DNA of 15,156 nucleotides from Chloroflexota bacterium (GTDB lineage: Bacteria; Chloroflexota; Anaerolineae; Aggregatilineales; Phototrophicaceae). The notes beneath the pieces are model-generated. The model had not been told where the DNA came from, did no database searches, and saw only the letters and a program-made list of their open reading frames with translations. Shown here piece by piece: positions 1-7,626 of the stretch. The stretch is taken from assembly GCA_003242205.1 (NCBI GenBank), contig QGUR01000090.1:1-15156 (forward strand), in the 5' to 3' direction. The number at the start of each line of letters is the position of its first letter. The first letter of the stretch is position 1. Both the position numbers and the translations under genes were made by a program.

Positions 1-147
1 TAGCACCTTTACTGTGTCCCACATGGCCCCGACGGTAGTTTCGGCTTCGTTGAGTTCGCTGAACAGATAGACCCACTTCTTTTCGGGCGTGCGCCCATTT
101 GTAGGCTTCTTTTCTGCCTTTGCAATGGGCTTCGTTGCTGTTGCCAT
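1..147 (-). CDS. ppdK: Pyruvate, phosphate dikinase, N-terminal fragment (runs off left edge)
   Basis: Only the first 49 codons are present. After a charged, Lys/Ala/Pro/Thr-rich leader of about 22 residues the protein reads EKKWVYLFSELNEAE, which I recognise as the start of the nucleotide-binding domain of pyruvate,phosphate dikinase (family N-termini typically read KWVYxFxE just before the GGKGANLAEM loop, which here would lie outside the window). PPDK interconverts pyruvate + ATP + Pi and PEP + AMP + PPi in the cytoplasm. The ATG at 147 follows a CGGAG ribosome-binding site by 8 nt. The gene lies 117 bp downstream of hypE on the same strand, so it may be read from the operon or from its own promoter in the gap. 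Its place beside a PFOR gene suits a role at the pyruvate/PEP node. The identification rests on a short segment; PEP synthase is a less likely alternative. The leader is longer than in many homologues. Confidence 0.72.
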   Translation of the reverse strand, partial: MATATKPIAKAEKKPTNGRTPEKKWVYLFSELNEAETTVGAMWDTVKVL

Positions 148-264
148 TTTGTTTTCTCCGGGCAAATGAACCGTACAGAGCCTGACAAAATTTAGTTTTA
201 TTGTCCTAAGTTGCCTGATCAGCACCTACTGACGTTATGCGTGTATCGTGCGTGACGGTTGTAA
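148..264 (-). promoter_or_regulatory. hypE–ppdK intergenic gap, possible regulatory region
   Basis: This 117-bp gap is the only non-coding stretch of any length in the window. It is visibly more AT-rich than the flanking genes, especially at 187-206. It contains an 8-bp palindrome (ctgatcag, 215-222) and a direct repeat of tgcgtg at 238-243 and 249-254 (plus-strand reading), an 11-nt period close to one helical turn. I could not find a convincing -35/-10 pair, nor a GC-rich hairpin followed by a T-run. The gap may therefore hold a ppdK promoter or operator, or simply be an operon spacer. Confidence 0.3.
156..160 (-). promoter_or_regulatory. Ribosome-binding site of ppdK
   Basis: On the minus strand the sequence is CGGAG, followed by 8 nt and then the ATG at 147. 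It supports that start and therefore the charged N-terminal leader of the encoded protein. Confidence 0.6.
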
Positions 265-1296
265 TTAACAGATGCGCGGCAATTGCTCTCCACTCAGCAT
301 GTCCACGATACGGTTTGCGCCGATGGCGCTTTGCAGCGTGACCAGCCCCGACCGTTCTTCCTGCACCTCACCGATGGCAACGGCTTCGGGGCCGAGAATG
401 TCGAGCGCGCGGCCGGCGTCCTGTGGCGCGACGAAGGCGACGAAACGGCCTTCGTTGGCGACGTACATCGGGTCGAGGCCGAGGATTTCGCAAGCTCCGC
501 GCACGTCCTCGCGCACCGGAATGTCGCTTTCACGCACCTGAATCTGCAATCCGCTGGTCGTCGCGATTTCGACAAGGGAACTCGCCAGCCCGCCGCGCGT
601 CAGGTCGCGCAGACAGTGAACCTCGACTCTGGCGTCCAGCAGCGCCAGCACCGGCGCGGCCAGCGGCGCGCAGTCGCTTTCGATATCGCTCTCGAAGGTC
701 AGCCCTTCGCGGGCCGCCATAATCGCCATGCCGTGACGGCCCAGATCGCCGTTGAGGATGATCACGTCGCCGGGGCGCACGCTGGCAGGGCCGAGCCTGA
801 CATCGTGTTCGATGACGCCGATCCCGGCGGTATTGATGAAAATGCCATCACCCTTTCCCCGGTCGACCACTTTGGTGTCGCCGGTGACAACCGTTACGCC
901 GGCGGCATCCGCGGCCTGCCGCATCGACAGCACGACGCGCCACAGCGTTTCCATGGGCAGCCCTTCTTCGAGGATGAAACCTGCGCTCAGATAGAGCGGG
1001 CGCGCGCCGCACATCGCCAGATCGTTCACCGTGCCGTTGACCGCCAGCGTGCCGATGTCGCCGCCGGGGAAGAACAACGGGCGCACGACATACGAGTCTG
1101 TGGTCATGGCGATACGCCCGCTGCCGAGTTGAAGCACCGCGCCATCGCCGCGCTCGTCCAGCGCCGGGTTGGAAAAAGCGGGCGCGAACAGCGACTCGAT
1201 CAGGTGGTGCATCAGGCGTCCGCCGCTGCCGTGGCCGAGCAGCACCTGCGGGTAGTCGGTGATCGGAATGGGACAGGCGAGTGTGAAGTCGGTCAT
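265..1296 (-). CDS. hypE: Hydrogenase maturation protein HypE (carbamoyl dehydratase)
   Basis: 343 residues, the usual HypE length. HypE accepts a carbamoyl group from HypF on its C-terminal cysteine and dehydrates it with ATP to a thiocyanate, which supplies CN- for the Fe(CN)2CO centre of [NiFe]-hydrogenase through the HypC-HypD complex. The sequence shows the N-terminal glycine motif GHGSGGRLM (residues 21-29), the PurM-like ATP-binding segment GDTKVVDRGKGDG, and the essential terminus PRIC with Cys343 as the last residue. The ATG at 1296 lies one base past the stop of the upstream membrane-protein gene, with a purine-rich GAGAAGAAG stretch before it. It is the last gene of the tight run. 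The intact terminal cysteine argues that it is functional. Confidence 0.97.
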   Translation of the reverse strand: MTDFTLACPIPITDYPQVLLGHGSGGRLMHHLIESLFAPAFSNPALDERGDGAVLQLGSGRIAMTTDSYVVRPLFFPGGDIGTLAVNGTVNDLAMCGARPLYLSAGFILEEGLPMETLWRVVLSMRQAADAAGVTVVTGDTKVVDRGKGDGIFINTAGIGVIEHDVRLGPASVRPGDVIILNGDLGRHGMAIMAAREGLTFESDIESDCAPLAAPVLALLDARVEVHCLRDLTRGGLASSLVEIATTSGLQIQVRESDIPVREDVRGACEILGLDPMYVANEGRFVAFVAPQDAGRALDILGPEAVAIGEVQEERSGLVTLQSAIGANRIVDMLSGEQLPRIC

Positions 1297-1297
1297 C

Positions 1298-1942
1298 TCA
1301 GGATTTCTTCTTCTCTAGCGCGTCTCCAAGCAGGAAGATCATGCCCGTGCCGGTCATGGCGGCGATTGAAAGGCCGGTGCAGGTTCTGGGCAGCAGCATA
1401 ATCGCCGGGTTGGCCCCGTTGCTCGTCGCCACCAGACAGGGATAGCTCAGCTTTTCGCCCAGCACCCACGCCAGCAGGCAGACGGCGATCCACGAGCTGA
1501 AGTAGGGAAACGTCTTTCGCACGACCAGCCACTGCGCCAGCCCGATCAACGCGCCATGCGCGCCCCACAGCGCGTAAATGGGCAGGCTGATTTCCTCCGG
1601 CAGCGGCCATGGCGACAGGATGAGCAGGCTCAGCAGCGCCCATGCGCTGGTCGAACCGGCGACGGTCGCCAGTATCCAGCGGCGTTTGTTTGCCAGCAGG
1701 CCCTGTCGCTGCATGATGAATGCCTGCGCTCCGCCAAGTGCCAGACCTTCGATCAGGCCAATCGCCAGCAGCGCGAGCACGCGCGCCATTTCGGGCCATG
1801 TCTGGCTGAGGCTCAGGTATACGGGAACGGCCAGCGCAACCGGCGCGAGCGCGAGGGTTCCAATCAGAGTCCAGCGGAGGAAAAAGGCAGGTTCCGGAGG
1901 CTCGCTAACAGAGTTGCCGCGTTCTCCGGGATAAGCGTTCAT
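1298..1942 (-). CDS. Unrecognised polytopic membrane protein between hypD and hypE
   Basis: 214 residues from the ATG at 1942, which overlaps the hypD stop in ATGA. The open frame runs further upstream, but that part is antisense-like, Arg/His-rich sequence inside hypD. I count about six hydrophobic segments, near residues 20-43, 52-76, 88-109, 119-141, 149-163 and 187-206, with a hydrophilic N-terminus and a short lysine-rich tail (EKKKS). Residues about 68-101 and 131-163 look like two copies of one unit: a Gly/Ala-rich helix ending in A-Q-x3-(M/V)-(Q/R), a short basic/aromatic loop, then a helix starting with a Trp (W89 and W151). This resembles uncharacterised repeat-type membrane proteins I know from cyanobacteria and Chloroflexota. 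There is no signal peptide, transporter motif or obvious metal-binding cluster. Co-translation with hypD and hypE suggests a hydrogenase-related role (for example nickel supply or membrane association), but this is only guilt by association. Confidence 0.8.
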   Translation of the reverse strand: MNAYPGERGNSVSEPPEPAFFLRWTLIGTLALAPVALAVPVYLSLSQTWPEMARVLALLAIGLIEGLALGGAQAFIMQRQGLLANKRRWILATVAGSTSAWALLSLLILSPWPLPEEISLPIYALWGAHGALIGLAQWLVVRKTFPYFSSWIAVCLLAWVLGEKLSYPCLVATSNGANPAIMLLPRTCTGLSIAAMTGTGMIFLLGDALEKKKS

Positions 1943-3045
1943 GATGGCCGGCTTTCTATAATGGGGCGGCGGTAGCGATAATACGCCGCGCATGCCCCTT
2001 CGGATGAGACCATGGTTGCGCCCAGCGGGTGTTCGGGCGTGCAGGCCAGACCGAACGCCGGGCACTCCGTAGGTTTCTTCACGCCTCGCAGGACTTCGCC
2101 GCTGAGGCAGAGGCTGCTTTCTTCGACGCCATAATCGGTCAGGCCGAAGCGGTGCTCCGCGTCGAAGGCGATGTATTCGTCGCGCAGGCCCAGCCCGCTG
2201 TACGGAATTTCGCCGATGCCGCGCCATTTGCGGGCCACGACCTGAAAAATCTGGCTCACGAGCTGCTGCGCGTGCCGGTTACCCTCGCGGCGCACGCAGC
2301 GCGCATACTGGTTTTCGACCTCGGCGCGTCCGGCTTCCAGTTGCCTGACGAGCATGTAGACACCCTGAAGGATGTCGATCGGTTCGAAGCCGGTGACGAC
2401 AAACGGCACGCCATAGCGTTTCGCAAGCGGCTCGTATTCCTCGTAGCCGACCACGGCGCAGACATGCCCCGCCGCCAGAAACCCGTTTACACGGTTATCC
2501 GGCGACGAGAGAATGGCCTCGATGGCCGGCGGAACCAGCACGTGCGAGACCAGAATGCTGAAGTTGCGGATGCCCGCCTGAGCCGCCTGATAGACGGCCA
2601 TGGCGTTTGCGGGCGCGGTGGTCTCGAAGCCGACGGCGAAGAAGACCACTTCCTTGTTTGGGTTCTGGCGGGCAATCTCCACGGCGTCCAGCGGCGAGTA
2701 CACAATTCGCACATCGCCGCCTCTGGCTTTGGCCGCCAGCAGGTCGCCGTTCGTTCCCGGCACGCGCAGCATATCGCCGAACGACGTGAAGATGACGTCA
2801 CGCCGTCCGGCGATTTCGATTGCCTTGTCGATGAGTTCAACGGGTGTCACGCACACCGGGCAGCCCGGTCCGTGCAGTAGCGTGATTTCGGGCGGCAGCA
2901 GTTCGTCCACGCCATATTTCACGATGGCGTGGGTCTGCCCGCCGCAAATCTCCATCAGCGTCCACGGGCGGGTCGTGATGCGGGCGATTGCCTTGGCAAA
3001 ACGCCGTGCGCCCTGTGCGTCGCGATACTCGTCGATGAACTTCAT
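1939..3045 (-). CDS. hypD: Hydrogenase maturation protein HypD
   Basis: 368 residues from the ATG at 3045. HypD is the [4Fe-4S] scaffold that, with HypC, holds the iron while its CN and CO ligands are attached. Diagnostic motifs are CGGQTH (Cys34), GPGCPVCVTP (Cys62, Cys65), GFEP..LQG in the middle, and the C-terminal cysteines Cys313, Cys328, Cys335 and Cys352 expected to carry the Fe-S cluster, in the context MVSSEGACAAYYRY. The frame also allows a TTG start at 3054 (three residues longer). I prefer ATG because MKFIDEYR matches the family N-terminus (E. coli MRFVDEYR), and AGAGG lies 10 nt upstream of it but only 1 nt before the TTG. The gap to the upstream flavoprotein gene is 13 nt. HypD normally neighbours hypC; here nifJ and a flavoprotein gene separate them. 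Confidence 0.97.
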   Translation of the reverse strand: MKFIDEYRDAQGARRFAKAIARITTRPWTLMEICGGQTHAIVKYGVDELLPPEITLLHGPGCPVCVTPVELIDKAIEIAGRRDVIFTSFGDMLRVPGTNGDLLAAKARGGDVRIVYSPLDAVEIARQNPNKEVVFFAVGFETTAPANAMAVYQAAQAGIRNFSILVSHVLVPPAIEAILSSPDNRVNGFLAAGHVCAVVGYEEYEPLAKRYGVPFVVTGFEPIDILQGVYMLVRQLEAGRAEVENQYARCVRREGNRHAQQLVSQIFQVVARKWRGIGEIPYSGLGLRDEYIAFDAEHRFGLTDYGVEESSLCLSGEVLRGVKKPTECPAFGLACTPEHPLGATMVSSEGACAAYYRYRRPIIESRPS

Positions 3046-3058
3046 CGCCTTCAAACCT

Positions 3059-4057
3059 CTACAACTGCGCCGGATAGCTGGAGATGGCGCGCATGTACTG
3101 CGCGCGCTCGAACGCGCTTGGGTTATCGCTGTTGATCTGGCTCATGCTGCCTTTCAACTGCGCCACCGATTCGTATTCGTGTTCTTCCAGCCACCGGCGC
3201 ATGCCCGTTTCGATTTCGCGCAGATGTTCGATGCCGCGCTGTAGCAGGACAGAGGCCATCATCGTCACGTCCGCGCCGACCATCAGCAGCTTCAGCGCGT
3301 CTTCGGCGGTGTGGACGCCGCTGGTCGCCGCCAGACTGACATGGATGCGCCCGTACAGCAGGCCAATCCACGTCAGCGGCAGGCGCAGCGCCTGTGGCGT
3401 GCTCAGGAGCACGTTGGTTTTGACCTCCAGCGCTTCCAGATCGATGTCCGGCTGGTAGAAGCGGTTGAACAGCACCAGACCATCGGCCCCCGCTTCTTCC
3501 AGCCGCCGCGCCATATTGGCGAAACTGCTGAAGAACGGGCTGAGCTTGACGGCGACCGGAATCCGCACCGATTCCTTCACGGCCTTGAGGATGTCGATGT
3601 AGGTCTGCTCGACCTGCTCCGACGTCAGGTTCGGATCGGTCGGGATGTAGTAGATATTCAGCTCAAGCGCATCGGCCCCGGCCTGTTCGATCTCCCTGGC
3701 GAATTGCGTCCACCCGCCAAGCGATGTGCCGTTCAGGCTGGCGATGATCGGAATATCGACCGCGGCCTTTGCCTTGCGAATATGCTCCAGATAACCTTCC
3801 GGCCCGATCCGGTATTCGGATGGCTGCGGGAAGTAGGTCAGCGCTTCGGCATGGCTTTCCGTGCCCGCCTCCAGATAGTGGAACAGGGCATCGCGTTCCA
3901 GGCGTAGTTGTTCTTCGAACAGCGAGTAGAGCACGACCGCGCCTGCGCCGGCAGCTTCCATGCGTTTGATGTTGTCGATCGTCTCCGACAGCGGGCTGGC
4001 GGAAACGACCAGCGGCGAGCGGAGGTTCAGCCCCAGATACGTGGTCGAGAGGTTCAT
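3059..4057 (-). CDS. Dihydroorotate dehydrogenase-like flavoprotein, PFOR-linked
   Basis: 332 residues, a TIM-barrel of the dihydroorotate dehydrogenase superfamily. Recognisable elements are the N-terminal strand LRSPLVVSASPLSE (12-25), IIASLNGTS (105-112), GADALELN (127-134), the FMN-contacting VKLSP (170-174, Lys171) and the C-terminal phosphate-binding region GADVTMMASVLLQRG (261-275). The class-1 PyrD motif N-x-S-C-P-N, which supplies the catalytic Cys, here reads NIYYIP (134-139), so the Cys position is Tyr137. True dihydroorotate oxidation is therefore unlikely. There are no Fe-S cysteines. The ATG at 4057 overlaps the nifJ stop in ATGA, so it is probably translationally coupled to PFOR. 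From memory, this DHOD-like group commonly sits next to nifJ in other genomes, but its substrate is unknown to me. A pyrD label would be misleading. Confidence 0.85.
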   Translation of the reverse strand: MNLSTTYLGLNLRSPLVVSASPLSETIDNIKRMEAAGAGAVVLYSLFEEQLRLERDALFHYLEAGTESHAEALTYFPQPSEYRIGPEGYLEHIRKAKAAVDIPIIASLNGTSLGGWTQFAREIEQAGADALELNIYYIPTDPNLTSEQVEQTYIDILKAVKESVRIPVAVKLSPFFSSFANMARRLEEAGADGLVLFNRFYQPDIDLEALEVKTNVLLSTPQALRLPLTWIGLLYGRIHVSLAATSGVHTAEDALKLLMVGADVTMMASVLLQRGIEHLREIETGMRRWLEEHEYESVAQLKGSMSQINSDNPSAFERAQYMRAISSYPAQL

Positions 4058-7000
4058 GCCTGCGCTCCGTTACCGTTGTGCCCGTCGCTAACCGGGCGCG
4101 ATGCCAGATATTCGTAGTAGGCCCAGCGGGCGTACACGTCTTCCTGTGCTTCCTGCAACAGTTGTTCCGCCACCTCCGGCTTCGTCAGCGTCAGCATGCG
4201 GAAGCGATTTTCGAGATACATGTACTCCTTGACCGGCAGCTTCGGCGGCTTCGAGTCGAGGATAAGCGGGTTGAGGCCCTGCTCGGCGCGCGCCGGGTTG
4301 TAGCGGTAGAGCAGCCACTGACCGCTATCGACCGCCGCCTTCTGGCTCTTGAGACCGTATTTCAGGTCGATGCCGTGAGCGATGCAGTGACTGTAAGCGA
4401 TGATCAGCGATGGGCCGGGGTGCGCTTCGGCTTCGATGAAGCAGCGCAGCGTGTGTTCGTCGCGCGCGCCCATGGCGACGCGGGCCACATAGACGTTGCC
4501 ATAGCTCATCGCCATCAGGCCCAGATCTTTCTTGCCGGCAGGTTTGCCGCCCGAAGCGAATTTTGCGACTGCGCCGCGCGGCGTCGCCTTCGACGCCTGC
4601 CCGCCGGTGTTCGAGTAGACTTCGGTGTCCAGCACCAGAATGTTGACGTCGCGGCCGGTCGAGAGGACGTGGTCGAGGCCGCCAAAGCCGATGTCATAGG
4701 CCCAGCCGTCGCCGCCGATGATCCAGACGTCGCGCTTGATCAGGCTGTCGGCCAGCGATAGCAGGCGGCGGGCGTCATCGCTGTCGATGTCAGCCAGTCG
4801 CTGCTTCAGCAGCGCCACGCGCTCGCGCTGATCGCGGATACCGGCCTCGTTCGATTGATCGGCGTCGAGCAGAAGCTGCGCCAGATCGCCCAGTTCCGCC
4901 GAGAGCTTCATGACCAGCTCGCGCGCCATGTCGCGCTGGTTGTCCAGCGCCACGCGTATGCCCAGACCAAACTCGGCGTTGTCTTCGAACAGCGAGTTCG
5001 ACCATGCGGGGCCGCGGCCTTCGGCGTTGTGCGACCATGGCGTCGTCGGCAGGTTGCCGCCGTAGATCGACGAGCAGCCCGTCGCGTTGGCGACGATGGT
5101 GTGATCGCCGAACAACTGCGTGATGAGCTTGATGTAGGGTGTCTCGCCACAGCCGGAGCACGCGCCGGAGAACTCGAACAGCGGTTGCTGCGCCTGCTGC
5201 TGGCGGATGGATGTCGGCTTGATGTTCAGGCGGTCCACTTCAGGCAGGGTGAGGAAGAAGTTCCAGTTTTCCCGTTCCTGCTCGCGCAGCGGCGGCTGCG
5301 GCTCCATGTTGAGCGCCTTGCGGTTGACCTGCGACTTGTTCTTGACCGGGCAGACTTCGAAGCACAGCGAGCAGCCGGTGCAGTCTTCCGGCGCGACCTG
5401 AATGGTGTACTTCATGCCCTTCCATTCGGTGTCGCGCGCGTCAACAGCCTTGAAGGTTGCGGGCGCGTTCGCCAGTTCCGCCGGGTCGTAGACCTTGATG
5501 CGGATGGCGGCGTGCGGGCAGACGAGCGTGCACTTGCCGCACTGGATGCAGATTTCCGGATCCCAGACCGGGATTTCTTCGGCCAGATTGCGCTTCTCGT
5601 ACTGCGCCGTGCCGACCGGGAAGGTTCCATCGACAGGCATCGCGCTCACAGGCAGGTCGTCGCCGCGCTGGGCGATGATCGGCCCAAGCACGTTCTTGAC
5701 GAAGTCGGGGGCGTTTGCCGTCACCGGCGGCAGCAGTTCCACGTTGCTGGTGACTTCTGCCGGAACGACGACTTCGTACAGGTACTTCAGGGTTTGATCG
5801 ACTGCTTCGAGGTTCTTGGCGACGACGTCTTCGCCCTTGCGCCCGTAGGTTTTCTCAATCGAGGCGCGAATCTGGGCGAGCGCTTCTTCGCGCGGCAGCA
5901 CGCCGGAAATGGCGAAGAAGCAGACCTGCATGATGGTGTTGATACGGCGGCCCATGCCCGTCTTGTGCGCCACTTCGTTGGCGTTGATGACGTAGAAGCG
6001 CGCTCGTTTGTCGATCAACCGGCGCTGGTACACGCGCGGCAGCTTGTCCCAGATTTCTTCCGGCCCGTAGGGGCTGTTGAGCAGAAAGACGCCGCCCGGC
6101 GCGAGGTCGCGCAGGATGTCATAACGCTCGATGAAGTTGTACTGGTGGCAGGCGATGAAGTTCGCGCTGCTGATCTTGTAGGTCGAGCGGATCGGCTGCG
6201 GGCCGAAGCGCAGGTGCGAAACCGTCATCGAGCCGGACTTCTTCGAGTCGTACACGAAGTAGCCCTGTGCATAGTTGGGCGTGTTCTCGCCGATGATCTT
6301 GATCGAGTTCTTGTTTGCGCCGACCGTACCGTCAGAGCCGAGGCCGTAGAACATGGCCCGCACGACGTTGTCAGGCTCGATCGAGAAGTCGGGATCGTAG
6401 TCGAGGCTGGTGTGCGAAACATCGTCGTAGATACCGACCGTGAAGTGGTTCTTCGGGCGTTCCTGCTTCAGGTTGTCGTACACGGCCTTGACCATGGCCG
6501 GGGTGAATTCCTTCGAGGACAGCCCGTAGCGCCCGCCGACCACCTGCGGAAGCGGCCCATCGAGCCATTCTTCGTAAATCGCGGTGACGGTATCGAGGTA
6601 GAGCGGTTCGCCACTCGCGCCCGGTTCCTTCGTGCGGTCGAGCACGGCGATTTTGCGTGTCGTCTTCGGCAGCGCTGCGACGAAGCGGCGCATGTCGAAG
6701 GGGCGGTATAGCCGAACTTTCAGCAGACCCACCTTTTCGCCGTGAGCGTTGAGGTAGTCGACGGTTTCTTCGGTGGCTTCTGCGCCCGAACCCATGATGA
6801 CAATCACGCGGTCGGCATCCGGCGCGCCGTAGTACTGGTAAAGCTGGTACTGGCGGCCCGTCACCTGCGCGAACTGATCCATGACCGACTGCACGATATC
6901 CGGGCAGGCGGCGTAGAACGGGTTGACCGTTTCGCGGCCCTGGAAGTAGACGTCGGGGTTTTGCGCCGTGCCGCGCAGCACCGGGCGCTCCGGGTTGAGA

Positions 7001-7626
7001 GCGCGGGCGCGATGCTCGGCAATCAGCGCGTCGTCGATCAGGGCGCGCAGGTCGTCATCGGTAAGCAGCTCGATTTTCGAGACTTCGTGCGAGGTGCGGA
7101 AGCCGTCGAAGAAGTGGATGAACGGCACGCGCGAGCGCAGCGTCGCCGCCTGAGCGATCAGCGCGAAGTCGTGCGCTTCCTGCACCGAGTTGGACGCCAG
7201 CAGGCCGAAGCCCGTCATGCGCGTCTGCATCACGTCGCTGTGGTCGCCGAAGATCGAGAGCCCCTGCGCCGCGAGCGAGCGCGCCGCGACATGGATCACC
7301 GCCGAGGTGAGCTCGCCGGCGATCTTATACATATTGGGGATCATCAGCAGCAAACCCTGCGAGGCGGTGAACGTGGTCGTCAGCGAGCCGGCCTGCAGCG
7401 CGCCGTGAACCGCGCCCGCCGCGCCTGCTTCGCTCTGCATTTCGATCACCGTTGGAACCGCGCCCCACAGGTTCGGCTGAGCTTTTGCTGCCCATTCATC
7501 GGCCCATTCGCCCATGGGCGACGATGGCGTGATCGGATAAATCGCGATCACTTCATTAAGCTTGTATGCGACGCGAGCGACGGCCTCGTTGCCGTCAATC
7601 GTCGTCATTACTCGCTCAGGGTTCAT
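4054..7626 (-). CDS. nifJ: Pyruvate:ferredoxin (flavodoxin) oxidoreductase, single-chain
   Basis: 1190 residues, full length for the single-chain PFOR. It oxidises pyruvate + CoA to acetyl-CoA + CO2, passing electrons to ferredoxin or flavodoxin in the cytoplasm. In order: the N-terminal pyruvate/TPP-side domain with YPITPSSPMGEWAD (from residue 30), the transketolase C-like domain, the gamma domain (about 415-600), two [4Fe-4S] motifs CIQCGKCTLVCP (about 694) and CTGCSLCFEVCP (about 753), then the TPP domain with CSGCGE (about 825), ATGCSSIYGG, GGDGWAYDIGFGG (about 973), SNTGGQASKATPRG and YSHCIAHG. The CSGC pair, the GCSS Cys and the SHC Cys are the four expected ligands of the proximal cluster. 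No long C-terminal extension of the Desulfovibrio type is present. The ATG at 7626 has AGGAG 6 nt upstream and overlaps the end of hypC by 11 nt; M7 is a weaker alternative start. Confidence 0.98.
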   Translation of the reverse strand: MNPERVMTTIDGNEAVARVAYKLNEVIAIYPITPSSPMGEWADEWAAKAQPNLWGAVPTVIEMQSEAGAAGAVHGALQAGSLTTTFTASQGLLLMIPNMYKIAGELTSAVIHVAARSLAAQGLSIFGDHSDVMQTRMTGFGLLASNSVQEAHDFALIAQAATLRSRVPFIHFFDGFRTSHEVSKIELLTDDDLRALIDDALIAEHRARALNPERPVLRGTAQNPDVYFQGRETVNPFYAACPDIVQSVMDQFAQVTGRQYQLYQYYGAPDADRVIVIMGSGAEATEETVDYLNAHGEKVGLLKVRLYRPFDMRRFVAALPKTTRKIAVLDRTKEPGASGEPLYLDTVTAIYEEWLDGPLPQVVGGRYGLSSKEFTPAMVKAVYDNLKQERPKNHFTVGIYDDVSHTSLDYDPDFSIEPDNVVRAMFYGLGSDGTVGANKNSIKIIGENTPNYAQGYFVYDSKKSGSMTVSHLRFGPQPIRSTYKISSANFIACHQYNFIERYDILRDLAPGGVFLLNSPYGPEEIWDKLPRVYQRRLIDKRARFYVINANEVAHKTGMGRRINTIMQVCFFAISGVLPREEALAQIRASIEKTYGRKGEDVVAKNLEAVDQTLKYLYEVVVPAEVTSNVELLPPVTANAPDFVKNVLGPIIAQRGDDLPVSAMPVDGTFPVGTAQYEKRNLAEEIPVWDPEICIQCGKCTLVCPHAAIRIKVYDPAELANAPATFKAVDARDTEWKGMKYTIQVAPEDCTGCSLCFEVCPVKNKSQVNRKALNMEPQPPLREQERENWNFFLTLPEVDRLNIKPTSIRQQQAQQPLFEFSGACSGCGETPYIKLITQLFGDHTIVANATGCSSIYGGNLPTTPWSHNAEGRGPAWSNSLFEDNAEFGLGIRVALDNQRDMARELVMKLSAELGDLAQLLLDADQSNEAGIRDQRERVALLKQRLADIDSDDARRLLSLADSLIKRDVWIIGGDGWAYDIGFGGLDHVLSTGRDVNILVLDTEVYSNTGGQASKATPRGAVAKFASGGKPAGKKDLGLMAMSYGNVYVARVAMGARDEHTLRCFIEAEAHPGPSLIIAYSHCIAHGIDLKYGLKSQKAAVDSGQWLLYRYNPARAEQGLNPLILDSKPPKLPVKEYMYLENRFRMLTLTKPEVAEQLLQEAQEDVYARWAYYEYLASRPVSDGHNGNGAQA

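Noticed and set aside
148..264. Rho-independent terminator after hypE
   Set aside because: No GC-rich stem with a following T-run could be found on the minus strand in the gap.
283..1401. 372-codon plus-strand open frame opposite hypE
   Set aside because: It is antisense to an intact hypE and has a His/Arg/Ala/Gln-rich composition typical of a shadow frame.
1298..2227. Longer 309-residue version of the membrane protein
   Set aside because: The extra N-terminal part lies inside hypD in another frame and is Arg/Pro/His-rich. The ATGA overlap at 1942 is the natural start.
3059..4057. Annotation as pyrD (pyrimidine synthesis)
   Set aside because: The superfamily fold is present but the N-x-S-C-P-N catalytic motif is not, and the context is PFOR/hydrogenase rather than pyrimidine genes.
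4855..6711. 618-codon plus-strand open frame opposite nifJ
   Set aside because: It is antisense to a strongly conserved PFOR gene, is Arg/Ala/Val/Asp/His-rich, shows no motifs, and is explained by GC-rich codon bias in the real gene.
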